This document shows positions 1 to 13,200 of a DNA stretch of 64,000 nt, in pieces (within the stretch, counting starts at the first letter, position 1; every line of letters starts with the position of its first letter). The notes under the pieces are model-generated. The model was not told the origin of the DNA. It ran no database searches and saw nothing but the letters and a program-made list of their open reading frames with translations. Made by a program: the position numbers and the translations under genes. The stretch covers positions 4,023,764-4,087,763 of the forward strand of contig OZ025241.1 of the NCBI GenBank assembly GCA_964019155.1. The letters are read 5' to 3'. Source of the stretch: Osedax fenrisi. Lineage: Eukaryota; Annelida; Polychaeta; Sabellida; Siboglinidae.

Positions 1-46
1 TGAAGTCTCCCGTGTTTCTGTCTCCTCTCAGGTAAGGCAAAGGCGA
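1..46 (-). CDS. esterase-like gene, exon 3 (partial)
   Basis: After the acceptor ACTACAG (47-52) the frame continues from exon 2 in phase 0 and reads SPLPYLRGDRNTGDF to the window edge. It follows LRF+K, where esterases carry a Pro-rich segment. The support is splice phase and position only. Confidence 0.5.
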
Positions 47-584
47 CTGTAGTCGGTGTTTAGTTATGAGTCATTAGTTGTAGGTCATTTCGTGGTCAAC
101 AACGATTATATAATATTTCTAACTTAATAGCAGGATACACAATTGTGTATCCTGCCAATTAATTGGAGAATTGGTTAAAGATAGTAAACACAACTATAAT
201 GTTAAATTACACGTATTAATATACAATATATATATATATATATATATATATCGTTGAATACGTATAAGTATAAGATCGTTTGATTGTACAAATCTAATGA
301 ATATATTAATCTATAAATAATTATAATGTTATCTATGATTAGTGTGGTTTCATGATTCGTAATTATAATTGTATTTCCGATACAAATATTATCAATAATT
401 ATTGATTATAATCACCTATACACGTTCCCTCGGAAATTTTACAGGCTCTTTAGTTAACCAGACTCGTATTATAAATACATTATATGTTATATACAAAGAG
501 CTATTTTGTTTCTACAAATATGTAAACGTACCGATATTTATTATAATGAAATTTTTTCGTAATTATATCACTGAATCTATAGAG

Positions 585-622
<38 letters not shown>

Positions 623-642
623 GACTTATATACATGTGTACA

Positions 643-709
<67 letters not shown>

Positions 710-3700
710 CTATATATATATAGCATACGAGAGATGTATATATGGTATAGATGAATTTGCATGGCTTACTTTGAATCTAAGACGACCGACGGGTGGTTGG
801 GCATACGGTATCCCAAGGTACCAATCCACGTTCCGTGTTTCGCCTAAATATGTGTATAGCATTTATTATATACACATAATCATAATACAGTTATATTGTG
901 TATTTGTGCATATTAGTTATATAGGTGTTACAATATAATAAGAGCTATTAAATCTTTAAAAAAGTATATTTAACACTTTAAAAGTTGAACATTTATGAGA
1001 AAAATCAAACTTAAAATAATTTGATATGACATAACGGAAGATAAATATACTCAATATTTTTTAATGTAAAAATATATTATCAATATATATAATGTAAATA
1101 TTTTATATCAATATGTTATTTATATAATAACTTATTATATTTTGTATATATAAGGCACAGTTAATTTGGGCCAAAACCCAAAATAACTTATTGTAGGCTT
1201 TTATTTTAGTTGTTACACAAATATAACCTAGCTTTATATATCTATAATGTATAGATACATACAAAACACACATATTTTATATAGTATAAATCATTTTTTA
1301 AATAAGTGTAATTTTTAAATCTGATATGTAAGTATAATTGTTAATAAACCAAAAGTACAAACTAAAAATATACACTAGAGAACTATATCAAAAATTGGCA
1401 TAAACACATTTTCTTATGATTTGTCTTTGAATATGGTTACAAACTGTATCTATAACAGCTTTATTGATAACTTAAATAGTTATCTAAATATAGTTATTGA
1501 CCAACATGCCCCTTTAAAATAATATCAATAACTGAAGGATTATATAACAAATTTTATACCTCAGCACTTGACAATCATAAAAGATTAATTTGACGAAGTG
1601 AACATATTTACCGCAAGTTAAAAACTGATGAAAATTTGATTGTATTTGTTAATATTCGGCGTGAACATATTGTCTTAACCAAAACCACTAAATCTGATTT
1701 TAACTTGAATCGTATAATTGAAAACGATCAAAAAACCAAACACGATCAAAAAATATTATTAAAAATATAAAACGAACTATAGGTAGGAATCATATATAAT
1801 GTATACATGTGATAATCTACTCGATAAATGTTTTTAAACAAAATATCTACAATAATTAAATCTCGATCAGTTAATGTTTTACAGCATATATTTCCGCCTT
1901 CCTCTACAGTTTTTAATAGATTCGCAACTCCATATTTTGAAATTATTGTAAAACTGATTAGATCCACAACATCTATATATGTTTATGATCCTCTTCTCCA
2001 CAAATTAGCATGTGTACTTGAATCTCATATATGCGTTATATATATTCACGCATTCTTAAACCATATTTTCAGCGATTCTATACTAACCGGATAATGAAAA
2101 CAGCTTTAATCTCTCAAATTATTAAATATTCAGAAGGAGACTTTTAAGATTTAAATAACTACCGACCTCTATCACAACTGCCAATATTTTCAAAAAATAT
2201 CGAATGCATAATCAGTCTATAATTAACTTAATTCCTGATAAATAATAACATTCTTCATCCACATCAAAGTTCATAAATGCTTACGGTTTAAGTTCTGAAA
2301 CGGATATTTGTAAGATCAATAATTATATTTTATTGTCAATGGAACGTACAGTGTACGTCGTACACTCCTTATATTGTTGGATATGTCATTAGTATTTAAC
2401 ACACTTAATCATACTATCCTATTATCAAGATTAATAGAAATTGGTATTATATATATATCCGGAGCTGCCCAAGAGTGGTTTACATCGTATATAAAATATC
2501 GATTTTGTAATGGTAAAGTTGGTAGCTCAACATAAAAAATTCGCCTTATTACAAATGGTGCACCTCAGCGCTCCTATTTTGGACACGTTTTATTTAATAT
2601 ATATATATTTCTCCTATTTTTTAATTATTTAAAAACCACCCTAATATTATATGTCACTCTTTTGCTGATGATCTACAAATATACACTTAATGCTCAATCA
2701 CCAAATGATTCTGAAACCTATCAAACTGTTTAATTATATTAATATTATTGAGTGGTGTAACTCGAATTCACTAAAACTGATCCTGGAAAAAATTAAATAA
2801 TATGTATTAATATTAATAAAACGTCAATATACAATAAACAAGAATTGTTATCCAATACACAAATTCTTGATCTAACATAAAGAGTTCAAAATATCGGTGT
2901 TATTTTTAACACATTTTGTTTTATATATATTTTGTGTATATGTTTCAAATGTATTATATTATTAAAATACAATTATAATAATTTACTATTATTTCAGATT
3001 ATAGTGATAAATATTAATTGTTCGTTTCGTAATATTATTGGCTTATTTTGTTATTAACGTGTTCTGTTTGTATATAGGTATATAGGTATATTGGTTTATT
3101 TTATTTGTAACGTGTTCTGTTGTTATATATATATATGTTTCAAAGTTATTATACAATTAAAATATAAAATTAATAATGTACTACATACTATTATTACAGA
3201 TAATGATAAGTATTACATTATTTTTTTGTTTCTTTCTAGTATTGGTTTATTTTATTGTTAACATGTTCTGTTTATTATATATTTAAAATTTATCATTGAC
3301 ATATTAAACTATATAACTAATAATTTATTGCTACAGGGTACAAAGTTAAGAAAAATTCTATAAAGTTAAAGTAGAAATTCAATATTTAGATGACACTTAA
3401 CAATAATAATAGGTCGTATAATAATAATACGTAGGATATAAGATACAAAAAATAAATAATAATATTATAAAAACATTACATTTTTTAACAGAGATTATAA
3501 ATTATTAAATACTTCATTTTTGAATAAAATTGGTTAAGTTTGAATAGTCTTTTATATGACTGTATGTGTATTGGTAGATTATTCCAGCAAATTGGTTCAT
3601 ATATGGATATATAATAGGTTATATTAAATTTCTTTGAGTTGATATTATATAAAAATATAATATATTTAATACTATTTTTAAATACAAAAATAATAGCATT

Positions 3701-5750
3701 AATTATGCTACATTTTATATGAAATATATTTATATTGTATTATAATAGATCAACAAATATATATTTATATATTTTGATAATATATATTATAATATTATTA
3801 TGAATAATTTAAAAAATATATATATTTATATTATAATTTAAAATAATATTGCATTATAATATCAACTGTGAGAGTAAGGTATCGACTAACTTATATTATA
3901 TAAGCTATATTATTATGGTAATTATTTAATAGTCTATAGATACATTATAAAATCAAAATAATTGTATGGTATATATAGTATATATTATGGTATGTATTAA
4001 ATATATAATATAATCAAACATTATTAACGTATTTTAAGTTTTTCTAATAAAGGGAAAAACCATAAATTATAATAAAAAATATAGAATTTATCTCCTCTGA
4101 TCCTCGCATATTATTTAAAATGGCAAAAAAAATTCTCCCCGTTTTATCGAAACTATTCTCTCTTTTTGAAAAAATTCTTACAAATTAAAATTGTAAGAAA
4201 TAACGATATTAATCAAGATTCTACTCCATCCATATGTTATCCTACTATCTATATGTATATCATATTGACTCATTGAGTATATTCACTATCCTTTCCCTGA
4301 TCTCGGTCAATGATCTACTCATGAAATCTCACTTTACCACTTTACCTCACACATTCACTGAGCAATTTTCTTCCGATCTCCTATCTAACCTTATTAAGTA
4401 AAATATTAGAAAGAATTGTCTCCAAACAACTTATGGCCTATATAAATAAAAATAATCTTTTCGACCCATTTCAATGCACTTTTCATAATGTCCATTCGAC
4501 CGAAACAGCTCTGCTCCGTATTACTGACTCAATATTATATACCTTAAATAGCAACAATTGTTGTCAGCTAATCCTACTTGACCTCTTATCTAGTTTTAAC
4601 ACCCTGGACCATAACATATTAATCTAGAGGTTACTATTTTTGGTATAACTGATCTAACATTAAAATGGTTTACTTCATATCTGACAAACTGTAATATCTC
4701 TATTGTTATTTAAAAACTTGCTCGCCTCTTTCTTCACTTAACCTAACACTTTTGGACAGCCGATTGCTTTATAAGCACAGTTTTCAGTCCAAAAACCGAA
4801 AAATGTAAAATGTATGTAACCACGGTATTCCCCAGTAATCCGTTCTAGGTCCACCCCTCTTTTCTATGTATATCCCCCTATTGCTGATCTAATTATTACT
4901 TTCTAAATATACACTATCATATTTGTGCTGATGATATTCAACTTTTTACCTTTTTCCCTATACATTATCATAATACTATTACATATTAATTAATTGAGTG
5001 TACATACTGCATAATATTATGGCTCCTCTCCAATAAACTATTGAGTAATGCATCTAAGACTACTGGACTTAACATACCTACTGCTTATTCTTCCTTTCCA
5101 AACTTTACTCTAAACACAATTATTATTTATCCCTCTCATTCTTCCAAAAATAATAGATTAGTATTTGATTACAAATTATCATTTAAGAATCACATATAAT
5201 CCATTACAAAATGCTTTAACCTTCATCTCTTCAGAATTACAAAAATACGGACCTCACTTTCCAGAAACCTTACGAAAATGCGTACTTAATCATCTCGTAT
5301 GTGGATACCCTTCTCCCTCAGGTGTAAATTACGTGTACTTTCTATAATCCATAAATCAATATATTGTTTAACCCCTAGCTATATATCTGATCTAATTTAT
5401 AATACCTACTCTTCAAATTAGTAAAACTTCCTTAAATTCTAGAGCTTTTAAAAATCCGGTCCCACTCTATATAATCCACTTCTTCTTACCTATAGTATAT
5501 ATATAGTATATCTATAGTATATCTATATATCCTACAACACATTTATAAATCTTACTTCTTATTAGATCTCTAAATCATTAAATCATCCAACTTATTATTT
5601 TTGTATTCGTTATTTTTGTCTCGTTTTATCTTCAATGTATTATTATATAATTGTTATCGTATTAATATTCTCTTATTATTATTTTCTTCCCGCACTAGCG
5701 AAAGGGATAACGTGGCTCTATTTTAGTGCTTAATGAACCCATCATCATTA

Positions 5751-5786
<36 letters not shown>

Positions 5787-5900
5787 CATTAATTATTATT
5801 AGTCATATAATTATTATATCAGTAACATTAAAAATGCATCTAAAGTAGAAGATAATTGTAATAATAGTAATTTGGATAATTGTATACCATAATATATATG

Positions 5901-5939
<39 letters not shown>

Positions 5940-7860
5940 GTATTGGATCGCGTGCATTAATAATTACTTATAAGTAATAGCTGATATAATAGTACATTAT
6001 ACAGCAGTCATTCATACTAAATCAATATAGATCAATAAATATATTATTAATTAAATACTCATTATAAATTTGTCCTTATTTTAATATTTGTAATATTGTT
6101 GGAATGTGTATAGATAATAAATGTTGAACTGATTTATTTGGTGTATAATGTTGTATGATATCGATAACACTTTATATTAATGTAGATCTTAAACATATAT
6201 CTTTAATATATAATGCGTATATTCATAATCATAGTCATAATCATAATATCATGTATATTGCGTATATATATACCTATACGTGCATTGGTTGAATCTGATT
6301 ATTCTGTTTGGAATCCAGGTACATAGTGCATCAAGAATTCTAACCACATTGAAAATATTCAAAACTATTTCACAAAACGATTATTTGCTAGCTGTATTAT
6401 TCCCAAATATTCTTATACCGATAGACTTATTTTTCGGAATATTTAATAATTATCACTTCTCAGATTTGTTACAGATCTGGTGTTAACGTAAAATATACTG
6501 AATGGATGTATAGATGTCGATCTTAACAATATATTCGACGTATACAGTAATAGATGTATAGGGCATATACAAAATATTAGGAATATCCTATGCAGAACGA
6601 ATGCACACCTCAATTACTTCGGCAATAGAATTCTCTCCCAATAAATATTACATCCCGTAAATCAATAGTCGATATCCGTGACGCATTAAAACGTACTTCG
6701 TTGATTGCATCTCGTTTTTAAAATATACCTATATTATTGTTATTATTATTCATATATCTTTATTTTTATTTCTTGTTTTCTCTTAAATAGGGTGATTATC
6801 CCCTTTTATAATTGTTGGTTTATCTATGTCTTTGTGGCATACTTTTGATAAGTGATTTAGATATTAGATATATGTGATATGTCTCAGGGAGTATGGGTGT
6901 TAGTATACATTCTACTGGCTCTAGAATATTCCAATGACATAGAAATTGGTCGCCCCTTACCAGAAAGTTGAGTCATCGCAAAAATCAGCTATATTACGTC
7001 ATATATTATGCAACAGATTCATAATTAAACCTGTACTTTATATGTTAATATTATTTATATTGTTATATCATTTTTATTATGGCATATACCATCTAAATCA
7101 TCATTCTTTTTGTAATTTATTAATTATTATTAAATTACTGTTTCATATAATTTGTGTGTTAATTTAACACTCAATAAACTATATATATATATATATATAT
7201 CTATCTATACATAAATATATATAATTATATAATTTCCAATATTATTACAGTCAACTCCCGATAAGTCGGACTCGCAAGGGACTGGGAAAAGTGTCCGACT
7301 TAGCGAAATGTCCGACTTATCCGAGATTCAGAATATCATGCAAATAAGATATGAAATGCGCAGCGCGAGTTAAATGGTTACCGAAATGGGGAATTGTGCA
7401 ACAATCAACAACATAAAATGTTGTATTCATTAATATTACTTACTAAAATTATAATATACATTATTTAAAGTAAACATTTCTGACAATTTATAAAAAGTCC
7501 GACTTATCCAGTATAAACATCATAAAAATGACTATAATATGTGTCCGACTTATAGAAAAGTCCGACTTATCCAACCAACTTATCCGACTTATCCGATTAA
7601 TTTAACATGGAACTAGATATAAATCCAACCAAACCAACTATATGTGTCCGACTTATCGAGAATTCCGACTTATCCGTAGTCCGACTTACCGAGAGTTGAC
7701 TGTATATTAATTACAAAATTAATGAAATATCAAAAATTCAAACGATATTCTGAACTTTTATTTAATTAATTTATCACAAAGTTTAGAATGCATAACATAA
7801 TTCTATTAAATATACATGTCGATGTGCTATGTGTGATATTATTATCATATATTCGTTCTA

Positions 7861-7912
<52 letters not shown>

Positions 7913-8165
7913 GCGTATACGTACCAGTATAAGCAACTATGTAACCTGTTTTAACAGTGGACACAATCCGTCTTCCGGTGTAAACAAAGCGATCGTGTGA
8001 CGTCACGGATACCCTCTGACCGCACCGCTCCGTACTAGCGTGGTCGCCGAGCAGGTATTTCCACAGTTGACCGGAAGTGATATTATCGCCAGCGCACTCG
8101 GAGAGATGAAGTGACGCGATTAGAATGGCTACCGATGTCATGACGTAATCCCAGCCGACCGGCAT
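1..8165 (-). CDS. carboxylesterase/cholinesterase-like secreted protein, 5' part (3 exons, runs off left edge)
   Basis: Minus-strand gene with exons 7946-8165, 770-843 and 1-46 (partial). Exon 1 opens with MPVGWDYV and a hydrophobic stretch ending near SECAG, a likely signal peptide. It ends in phase 1 at G|GTTACA. Exon 2 starts after TTTAG in the matching phase and encodes LGIPYAQPPVGRLRF, the N-terminal hallmark of type-B carboxylesterases, cholinesterases and neuroligin-like adhesion proteins. Exon 3 follows in phase 0 after CTACAG. Family members are alpha/beta-hydrolases that cleave esters outside the cell or in the secretory pathway, or have lost catalysis and act in adhesion. The catalytic Ser/Glu/His lie beyond the window, so enzyme and adhesion protein cannot be told apart. 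The introns are filled with LINE debris and TA repeats. Confidence 0.75.
213..720. repeat. AT-rich stretch with (TA)n arrays
   Basis: Pure (TA)n runs lie near 224-250, 588-618 and 645-718, all inside intron 2 of the esterase-like gene. No coding signal is seen between the arrays. Confidence 0.85.
770..843 (-). CDS. esterase-like gene, exon 2 with carboxylesterase signature
   Basis: A 74-nt exon between TTTAG and GTAAGCC. It encodes ETRNVDWYLGIPYAQ then PPVGRLRFK, matching the conserved FLGIPYAxPPVGxLRF block of carboxylesterases. It is the only GC-rich stretch in about 7 kb. Confidence 0.8.
1380..2930 (+). mobile_element. degenerate CR1/L2/Jockey-like LINE reverse transcriptase
   Basis: Broken frames give RT landmarks in order: LNNYRPLSQLPIFSK (near 2150), FNTLNHTILL (near 2395), EWFTSYI, NGAPQRS..GHVLFNIYI (near 2555) and SFADDLQIYT (near 2650). 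Many stops and frameshifts separate them, so the copy is dead and old. It lies in an intron of the esterase-like gene on the opposite strand. Confidence 0.7.
2930..4100. other. AT-rich intronic sequence, possible minus-strand LINE tail near 3470-3700
   Basis: No gene seen. At 3575-3605 the minus strand resembles the C-terminal WNNLP-type block of LINE RTs, which suggests a LINE remnant, but the match is short. The rest is AT-rich, with partial tandem similarity around 2930-3290 (repeats of a motif near TTTGTTATTAACGTGTTCTG). Confidence 0.3.
4400..5750 (+). mobile_element. degenerate LINE reverse transcriptase with a nested insert and 3' end
   Basis: Frames show FDPFQCTFHNVHSTETALLR, LLSSFNTLDHNILI, a mutated GIPQ.SVLGP block near 4830, FCADDIQLF near 4920 and LVFDYKLSFKNHI near 5160, in RT order. 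A foreign piece at about 4745-4815 resembles LINE 3' sequence near 42545-42625. The end near 5690-5745 (CGAAAGGG, ACGTGGCTCTATTTTAGTGC, CATCATCATTAG) matches 55085-55145, which defines this family's 3' end. Confidence 0.65.
6270..6740 (+). mobile_element. degenerate LINE RT C-terminal remnant
   Basis: Interrupted frames give ESDYSVWNPGT, HIENIQNYFTKRLFASCI and PKYSYTDRLI. These match the pattern (E)Y.S.VWNP, IE..Q..FT+RL found after the RT fingers/palm in CR1/Jockey-type LINEs. No intact frame remains. Confidence 0.55.
7248..7702. mobile_element. Tc1/mariner-type MITE (copy 1)
   Basis: A 455-bp element flanked by TA. It starts CAGTCAACTCCCGATAAGTC and ends in the inverted form (GGTAAGTCGGAC is seen on the other strand). 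The subterminal motif GTCCGACTTATC recurs many times in both halves. The second copy is at 45861-46325. It has no ORF, so it would depend on a transposase elsewhere. Confidence 0.8.
7862..7911. repeat. (TA)n microsatellite beside esterase-like exon 1
   Basis: About 50 bp of pure TA, 35 bp downstream of the donor of the signal-peptide exon. Confidence 0.9.
7946..8165 (-). CDS. esterase-like gene, exon 1 with signal peptide
   Basis: A 220-nt coding exon starting at the ATG at 8165. It carries a hydrophobic leader (MTSVAILIASLHL), then a short region with one Cys (ERCGQ) and VSTVKT before the donor G|GTTACA. The joined sequence STVKTGETRN..WYLGIPYA fits the usual start of an esterase domain. 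The reading frame beyond the donor is only a TA microsatellite. Confidence 0.7.
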
Positions 8166-8499
8166 CTTTGTTCTATTGAGTAAGACGTATTGTTACGTCA
8201 TAATTACTGTTAAATGCATCTACTCGATTTCCCAGTTCGATTTACCCATTCGCAAATGATATACAACTTAACTTAAAATGAGGTTACGATCTAATTTTGA
8301 CCCATCGCTTATATCTAACTGTATTAAATCTATCCATACTTGGCTTTCAAATAGCTCTATGTCATTGGATCCTGATACAACATACACTATATATCCTCCT
8401 CTTCCATCGTCTACACACCCTGTCCCTATTGTTTAGTGTATAACAATCATGATATCCTATATTCTGATAATTTTAAATATCTTAGTGTATAACCAAAGA

Positions 8500-8815
8500 T
8501 TTTCCGAATGAAAGATATAACACTTACGCGAAATCGTGTAATTCGAATTTGTATACAAAATACCCAGGTGCCACCTATAGCGGGTTACTTTTAGGAACTA
8601 TGTGTTGTTTATAATGTAAATTCGTATTTAACTATACACTTTTAAAATGTTAAATAATATGCTTTAAATTAATATTTATATGATGAAAACTAAGTGTTCA
8701 TTACTAATATATAACAAACAAATATGATATATATATTTTAAATGTTATAAGTATATATTTAGTAAGTAAAAGCTAATGTATATTGTTGTAATTTAATAGA
8801 ACAATATTAAAATAT
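8500..8815. repeat. interspersed repeat family R1 (copy 1)
   Basis: Shared with 44195-44475: ACGCGAAATCGTGTAAT, GCCACC, TATACTTTTAAAATGT, TTATATGATGAAAA, AAAAGCTAAT and TGTAATTTAATAGA occur in the same order. There is no ORF and no clear terminal repeat, so its type is unknown. Confidence 0.6.
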
Positions 8816-8825
8816 GTCTTAAAAC

Positions 8826-9010
8826 AATATTTAGAAGTGATATAATATAATTGTGTATAAATAAAGTATCATCAATCGTTAAAATCATAGATGCATTATC
8901 ATGAGATCGGCTAGGATTGAACAATATAGCCATATGGTTATAAGTGAAAACTTCATCTAAGTTCCTCTATGGAATGAAAGTACTCCACTCAAATAAACTA
9001 ACAATAATAA
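8826..9010 (+). mobile_element. SINE (5'-truncated)
   Basis: Matches the body of the full SINE at 57980-58275: TTTAGAAGTGAT, ATAATTGTGTAT, GGTTATAAGTGAAAACTTCA, TCTAAGTTCCT and a 3' AATAATAATAT tail. The tRNA-like head is missing. Confidence 0.75.
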
Positions 9011-9014
9011 TATA

Positions 9015-9245
9015 TCAACGGTTCTCTATTTTTTCATCTCTAAATATTAAACTTCGTCGCTCTCTAAACTGTCATCTTCACTATTTCCATGTAATCCATA
9101 TCTTTAAGTGTATATATATAACTATGGCCTCATCTTTTATATTACATCATTTTGATTACTGTAATACTCTACTTTTCTCTTTACCTGACTATCATATTAC
9201 AAATTATAACAACTACAGAATGTAGTTCGGACTTTTAAAAATTGA
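9015..9245 (+). mobile_element. LINE RT fragment
   Basis: The frame includes SLNIKLRRSLNCHL and then SFILHHFDYCNTLLFSLP, matching the (S)RLDYCNSLLYGLP block of LINE RTs. It is truncated on both sides. Confidence 0.6.
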
Positions 9246-9269
9246 CTGTTTCTCAAATAAATATTTTTC

Positions 9270-10170
9270 CATAGGGGAAAGTAACCTTAACGGACACTTT
9301 AGATTTAACAATAAATGGTCATAACATTTTATGATTCATTATTTGTATTCAAAAATTACAATATATTAATATTATATGATGATAGATATTATTGTGATTT
9401 TTAAATATTATTTGATCTTTTAATACCATAGATAACGGTGGTGTCCGTATTCGATACTCATGTCCAAATACATACACCCTGTGTTATATTACGGATACCA
9501 TATATACCACCAGATAATCTATATATTATTTTTGAATCAATCAGACAAATTACAATTACATTATTTATAATTAATTTTATGAATAATTTATTCTAATTGA
9601 ATTAGTTAATAATTTATTTATTTTTATTATTTTGTTAATTAATAATACAATTTAAGTATCTAAATAATAACAATTTTAGATTTAGCTTTATTGGTGATAT
9701 TAATATTATAACGCATGCTATTCTTATGAAAATTAGAATAGTTATATGCTGCGCGCTGATTGGTTATAGGGTGTCCGTATTAAGACATCTAGAATGTACG
9801 TATTAGGGATTTATATGACCTCTAGATATATGCTTATAACTAAATGAATATTTTATAACAAATATAGAAATTATATATATAATTTTTAGAATACTTTATT
9901 TTTTAATAATATAGTGTTATATTTTATATCGATACAATTGTATATTCTTAAGAATGGTTTTAATTGACATTTTTTTTCATAAATTTAAAAACGTAATAAA
10001 AAATCAGTTTATTAGATATATCAGAAATATTTTGATAATTAAAAAATAAAAAATACATTTTTAGACTATTTATATAATTATGAATATTTAATTAATTAAC
10101 ATTTTTTTGTATGCTTTATGGTTTCTAAGATACCGAGAGTGTATGTATTCGGTTACTTTTCCCTATATGG
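9270..10170. mobile_element. non-autonomous DNA element with GGGGAAAGTAACC ends (copy 1)
   Basis: About 900 bp. The left end reads ATAGGGGAAAGTAACC and the right end is the inverted GGTTACTTTTCCCTAT. GTGTCCGTATT-type motifs lie near both ends and in the centre. A second copy of similar length is at 47285-48220. There is no ORF and the superfamily is uncertain. Confidence 0.7.
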
Positions 10171-11780
10171 AAAAATAATCTATATATATATATATGATAT
10201 ATATATAATATATCCAACTATAGTTAAAGAAATTACAGTGGCTATAAATTAAATGTCGGGTTATATTTAAATGTATGCTTTCTACTCACAACTTTCTTCA
10301 CCACAACCGACCTGAATATCTATATTTGTAATATAAATTCATATTAATAACATATCTCTTCATTATACTAATTATTAACTTCAATATATGTCCTCTAAAC
10401 TTAATCTCCTTTCAACCAATCATTATTCTATCATGGCAAATATCGCATCATGATCTATATCTCACAACACATATATTTACCACTGTATTTCTATAATTAT
10501 AATGTATATCACTATTTATAAACACACCAATTTAGACTATTATTATTCGTTATTTTATGTTTTAGTTTATGTTCCGTGTTATTGATTGCGTTACATCATT
10601 GTGTTATTACTTTCGACGGCTGATTAATCTGGCACAAAGATCTTTTTTATTTAAATTATTTATTTAGACTCGAGTCATTGAAATAAATCAATTAAATTAA
10701 ATACGATAAATTAATAGTTATCATGTAATCGAGGTTTAGACTCTTTCTGATGTATGTGTCATCGTAATGTGGAGAATATCAGAGTCACCAGTTTGGTGAT
10801 TTTCATTTATATAGAAGCCGTCATATTAATAAATATGTCTATATATATATATATATCTCTTTTCCATATTCTCTATAGAATTGCTATGTAATTTTTCATA
10901 TTTTATTATGATGTTCCTCATCTATTATAATCGGAATTGCATAGACATGAAGTTAGGTGAACTATATAGGACACCATGAAGATATATAGAATCATAACGG
11001 CTTATTAATTTAACTTCCGCAATACTTATTTTACTTAAACGCTTTTACAATTATATAACAAATTAATGAAAAAGATGTCGGAACTATAGGCTATATATAT
11101 ACATACGGCGTATGTCATACGTTTTATGTCATACGCTACTCCTCTACTAATTATATGCTATGTAACATCAATGTTCCATCATCTACGGGCATTAGATGTC
11201 GGTGTTCTTTGATAATTATCCGACAATCACATTACGTTCTTATATTTTAATCCATTGTCACATTTAAAGGGATACCATTATCATATTATTTCCTTAAAGC
11301 CAAATTCATTGATTGTTGGTTTTTAATCATGCTATAACTCTTTTTTATATTAATATTTATGGTAAAAACTAGTAAGAATTTATATGAATTTGTTCCTGTC
11401 AATATAATATCTTCAATTGTTTGTCAATTAATTGTGTAAACATAACTAATATATATATATAATATTAAATATTTTATAAATTATTATAACATTTATATGA
11501 ATACAATTAAAATAAATGTAGATACATATACTATTAATTATAATTAATTATAATATATAATTATAAATGATGAACTAATGAATTGATTTTATGAATTATG
11601 TATATTAATAATTATTGTTTTTTAATTAATAATTAAAAAATACCTTAATATTCTCACATCTGTAAAATAAATATAGGACGAGCGCATTAAAAATAACTTT
11701 AAAAACAATTATTTTATATTCTAAAATCATAATATTATATTTACATTCATCTTTAATTAAAACGCATATATTATATGATA
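10170..11780. other. AT-rich spacer, no gene seen
   Basis: Short TA runs and possible LINE debris near 10280-10460. No supported coding frame or RNA gene. Confidence 0.4.
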
Positions 11781-11799
11781 CCTAATAGAATAGATGCGT

Positions 11800-11970
11800 G
11801 TTTATAAGTGGGCGCGGTTTCGTACAGAGTGGGCGTGTTTCGCGTTCGGAATCGCAGATGTGTTTCGATTGAAGTGCAACACAATTAGGCCGGTGTCCAG
11901 TGTTTACATTATTGTTACCTTCATCTCTAGTGATCTGGTCGCCCGAAGTTACGTAACACTCCTTTAATAA
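11800..11970. promoter_or_regulatory. small GC-rich island, possible promoter of the esterase-like gene
   Basis: Unusually GC-rich for this window, with two GTGGGCG boxes (11809, 11830) and several CpGs, 3.6 kb upstream of the signal-peptide exon. On the minus strand it would suit a promoter or 5' UTR exon. It could equally be a TE piece. There is no direct proof. Confidence 0.25.
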
Positions 11971-12059
11971 GCCGTGTGTATATATAATATCATATCATAT
12001 CATATAATATCATATATTATGTGTACCTGGTCAGGTCGAGTTTCATCTGAATTACGATA

Positions 12060-12225
12060 CATAGTTTATTCGATACATACCTCTACATAGGTAAACATAG
12101 GTAAACATAGGTATGAATATGTCTACATAGGTCTACATACCTCTAGATAGGTATACAAATGTCTACATAGTTTTCTACATATATTTCCTACATATATTTC
12201 CTACATATATTTCCTACATATATAC
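12060..12225. repeat. short tandem repeats
   Basis: Degenerate units of (AGGTAAACAT) and CTACATAGGT type, followed by about four copies of a 15-bp CTACATATATTTC-like unit. Confidence 0.6.
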
Positions 12226-12526
12226 TAGTCATCGTATTATGATTTTCATCAGCCTTACTTATAAGGATTGTATATATGATCTGACTAACTGCAGTCACGT
12301 AATAAGATAATAATAATAACAATATACTAATAATAATAATAATTCCTTTAATAAGTATTATATATCCTATCCGGTATTACATTTAAATGATATATTATAT
12401 TGTTATTAATGGGATACTTTAGTGCTCGAGATATTTCGTTCGTTTACATGTATAGATACGCATAATTCGGTAATAGTAACACATTCTATTTTGGGATACA
12501 TAATTATAATATTGTTGGATATACAT

Positions 12527-12576
<50 letters not shown>

Positions 12577-12844
12577 ACATTAAATATTCATACGAATTGT
12601 TAGAAAAGTAATCGTTTTTTTTCTGATTCTATTTTATATAATATATACATAACATTATATATATATATTCTCATAGTAACTCAAATATTGATATAACATA
12701 CATCTACATATATCAAATAAAAGTAACGTAAATTACTATAATCATTTCTTACTCAATATATATTCGTTCTTACTAATAATTGTTTATTATTTCTAGAAGT
12801 ATTTTTTTAATATTAAAATAAATTAAATATTATCTAATTTGTTA

Positions 12845-13050
12845 TTGTATATTGAATTGAATTGAATTGAATTTTATTCATGATAATTCATAAATATAAA
12901 TATTAAAGTATACAGTAAACATTTAAACTAACAATAGGAAATAAGTAAGTTAATTAAATTAATATATATAGTATTATATATATAATATATTGTATTTGCT
13001 AATAGTCTCAAAGACTATTTAAATTTAAAATTAAAGTAACCCTCTCCTTG
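12845..13050 (-). mobile_element. possible 3' end of a minus-strand LINE
   Basis: (TTGAA)n at 12852-12875 followed by TTTTATTCATGATAATTCATAA, read on the minus strand, looks like a polyadenylation-type end with a pentamer tail. No coding part is retained. Confidence 0.35.
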
Positions 13051-13051
13051 A

Positions 13052-13200
13052 TGTTGATCTGGTTCCATCTCTATTTTTATATATTATATTGCTACCTTAT
13101 TTAATGTTATTGTTTCGTTTTGTTTGTTCGTTCACAACACCAGTGAGGGTAATCTTTCTTTACCATATTTGGTGTATAAATAAACCATCCAATCCTATAT
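13052..13200. repeat. recent repeat R3 (copy 1)
   Basis: About 145 bp nearly identical to 31967-32113 (TGTTGATCTGGTTCCATCTC through AATAAACCATCC). The high identity implies recent copying. The second copy ends in (TCCTA)n, as LINE 3' ends do. Confidence 0.75.

Noticed and set aside
402..938. 178-aa ORF on the plus strand
   Set aside because: Mostly TA-repeat translation (Ile-Tyr). It overlaps the genuine esterase exon 2 on the other strand.
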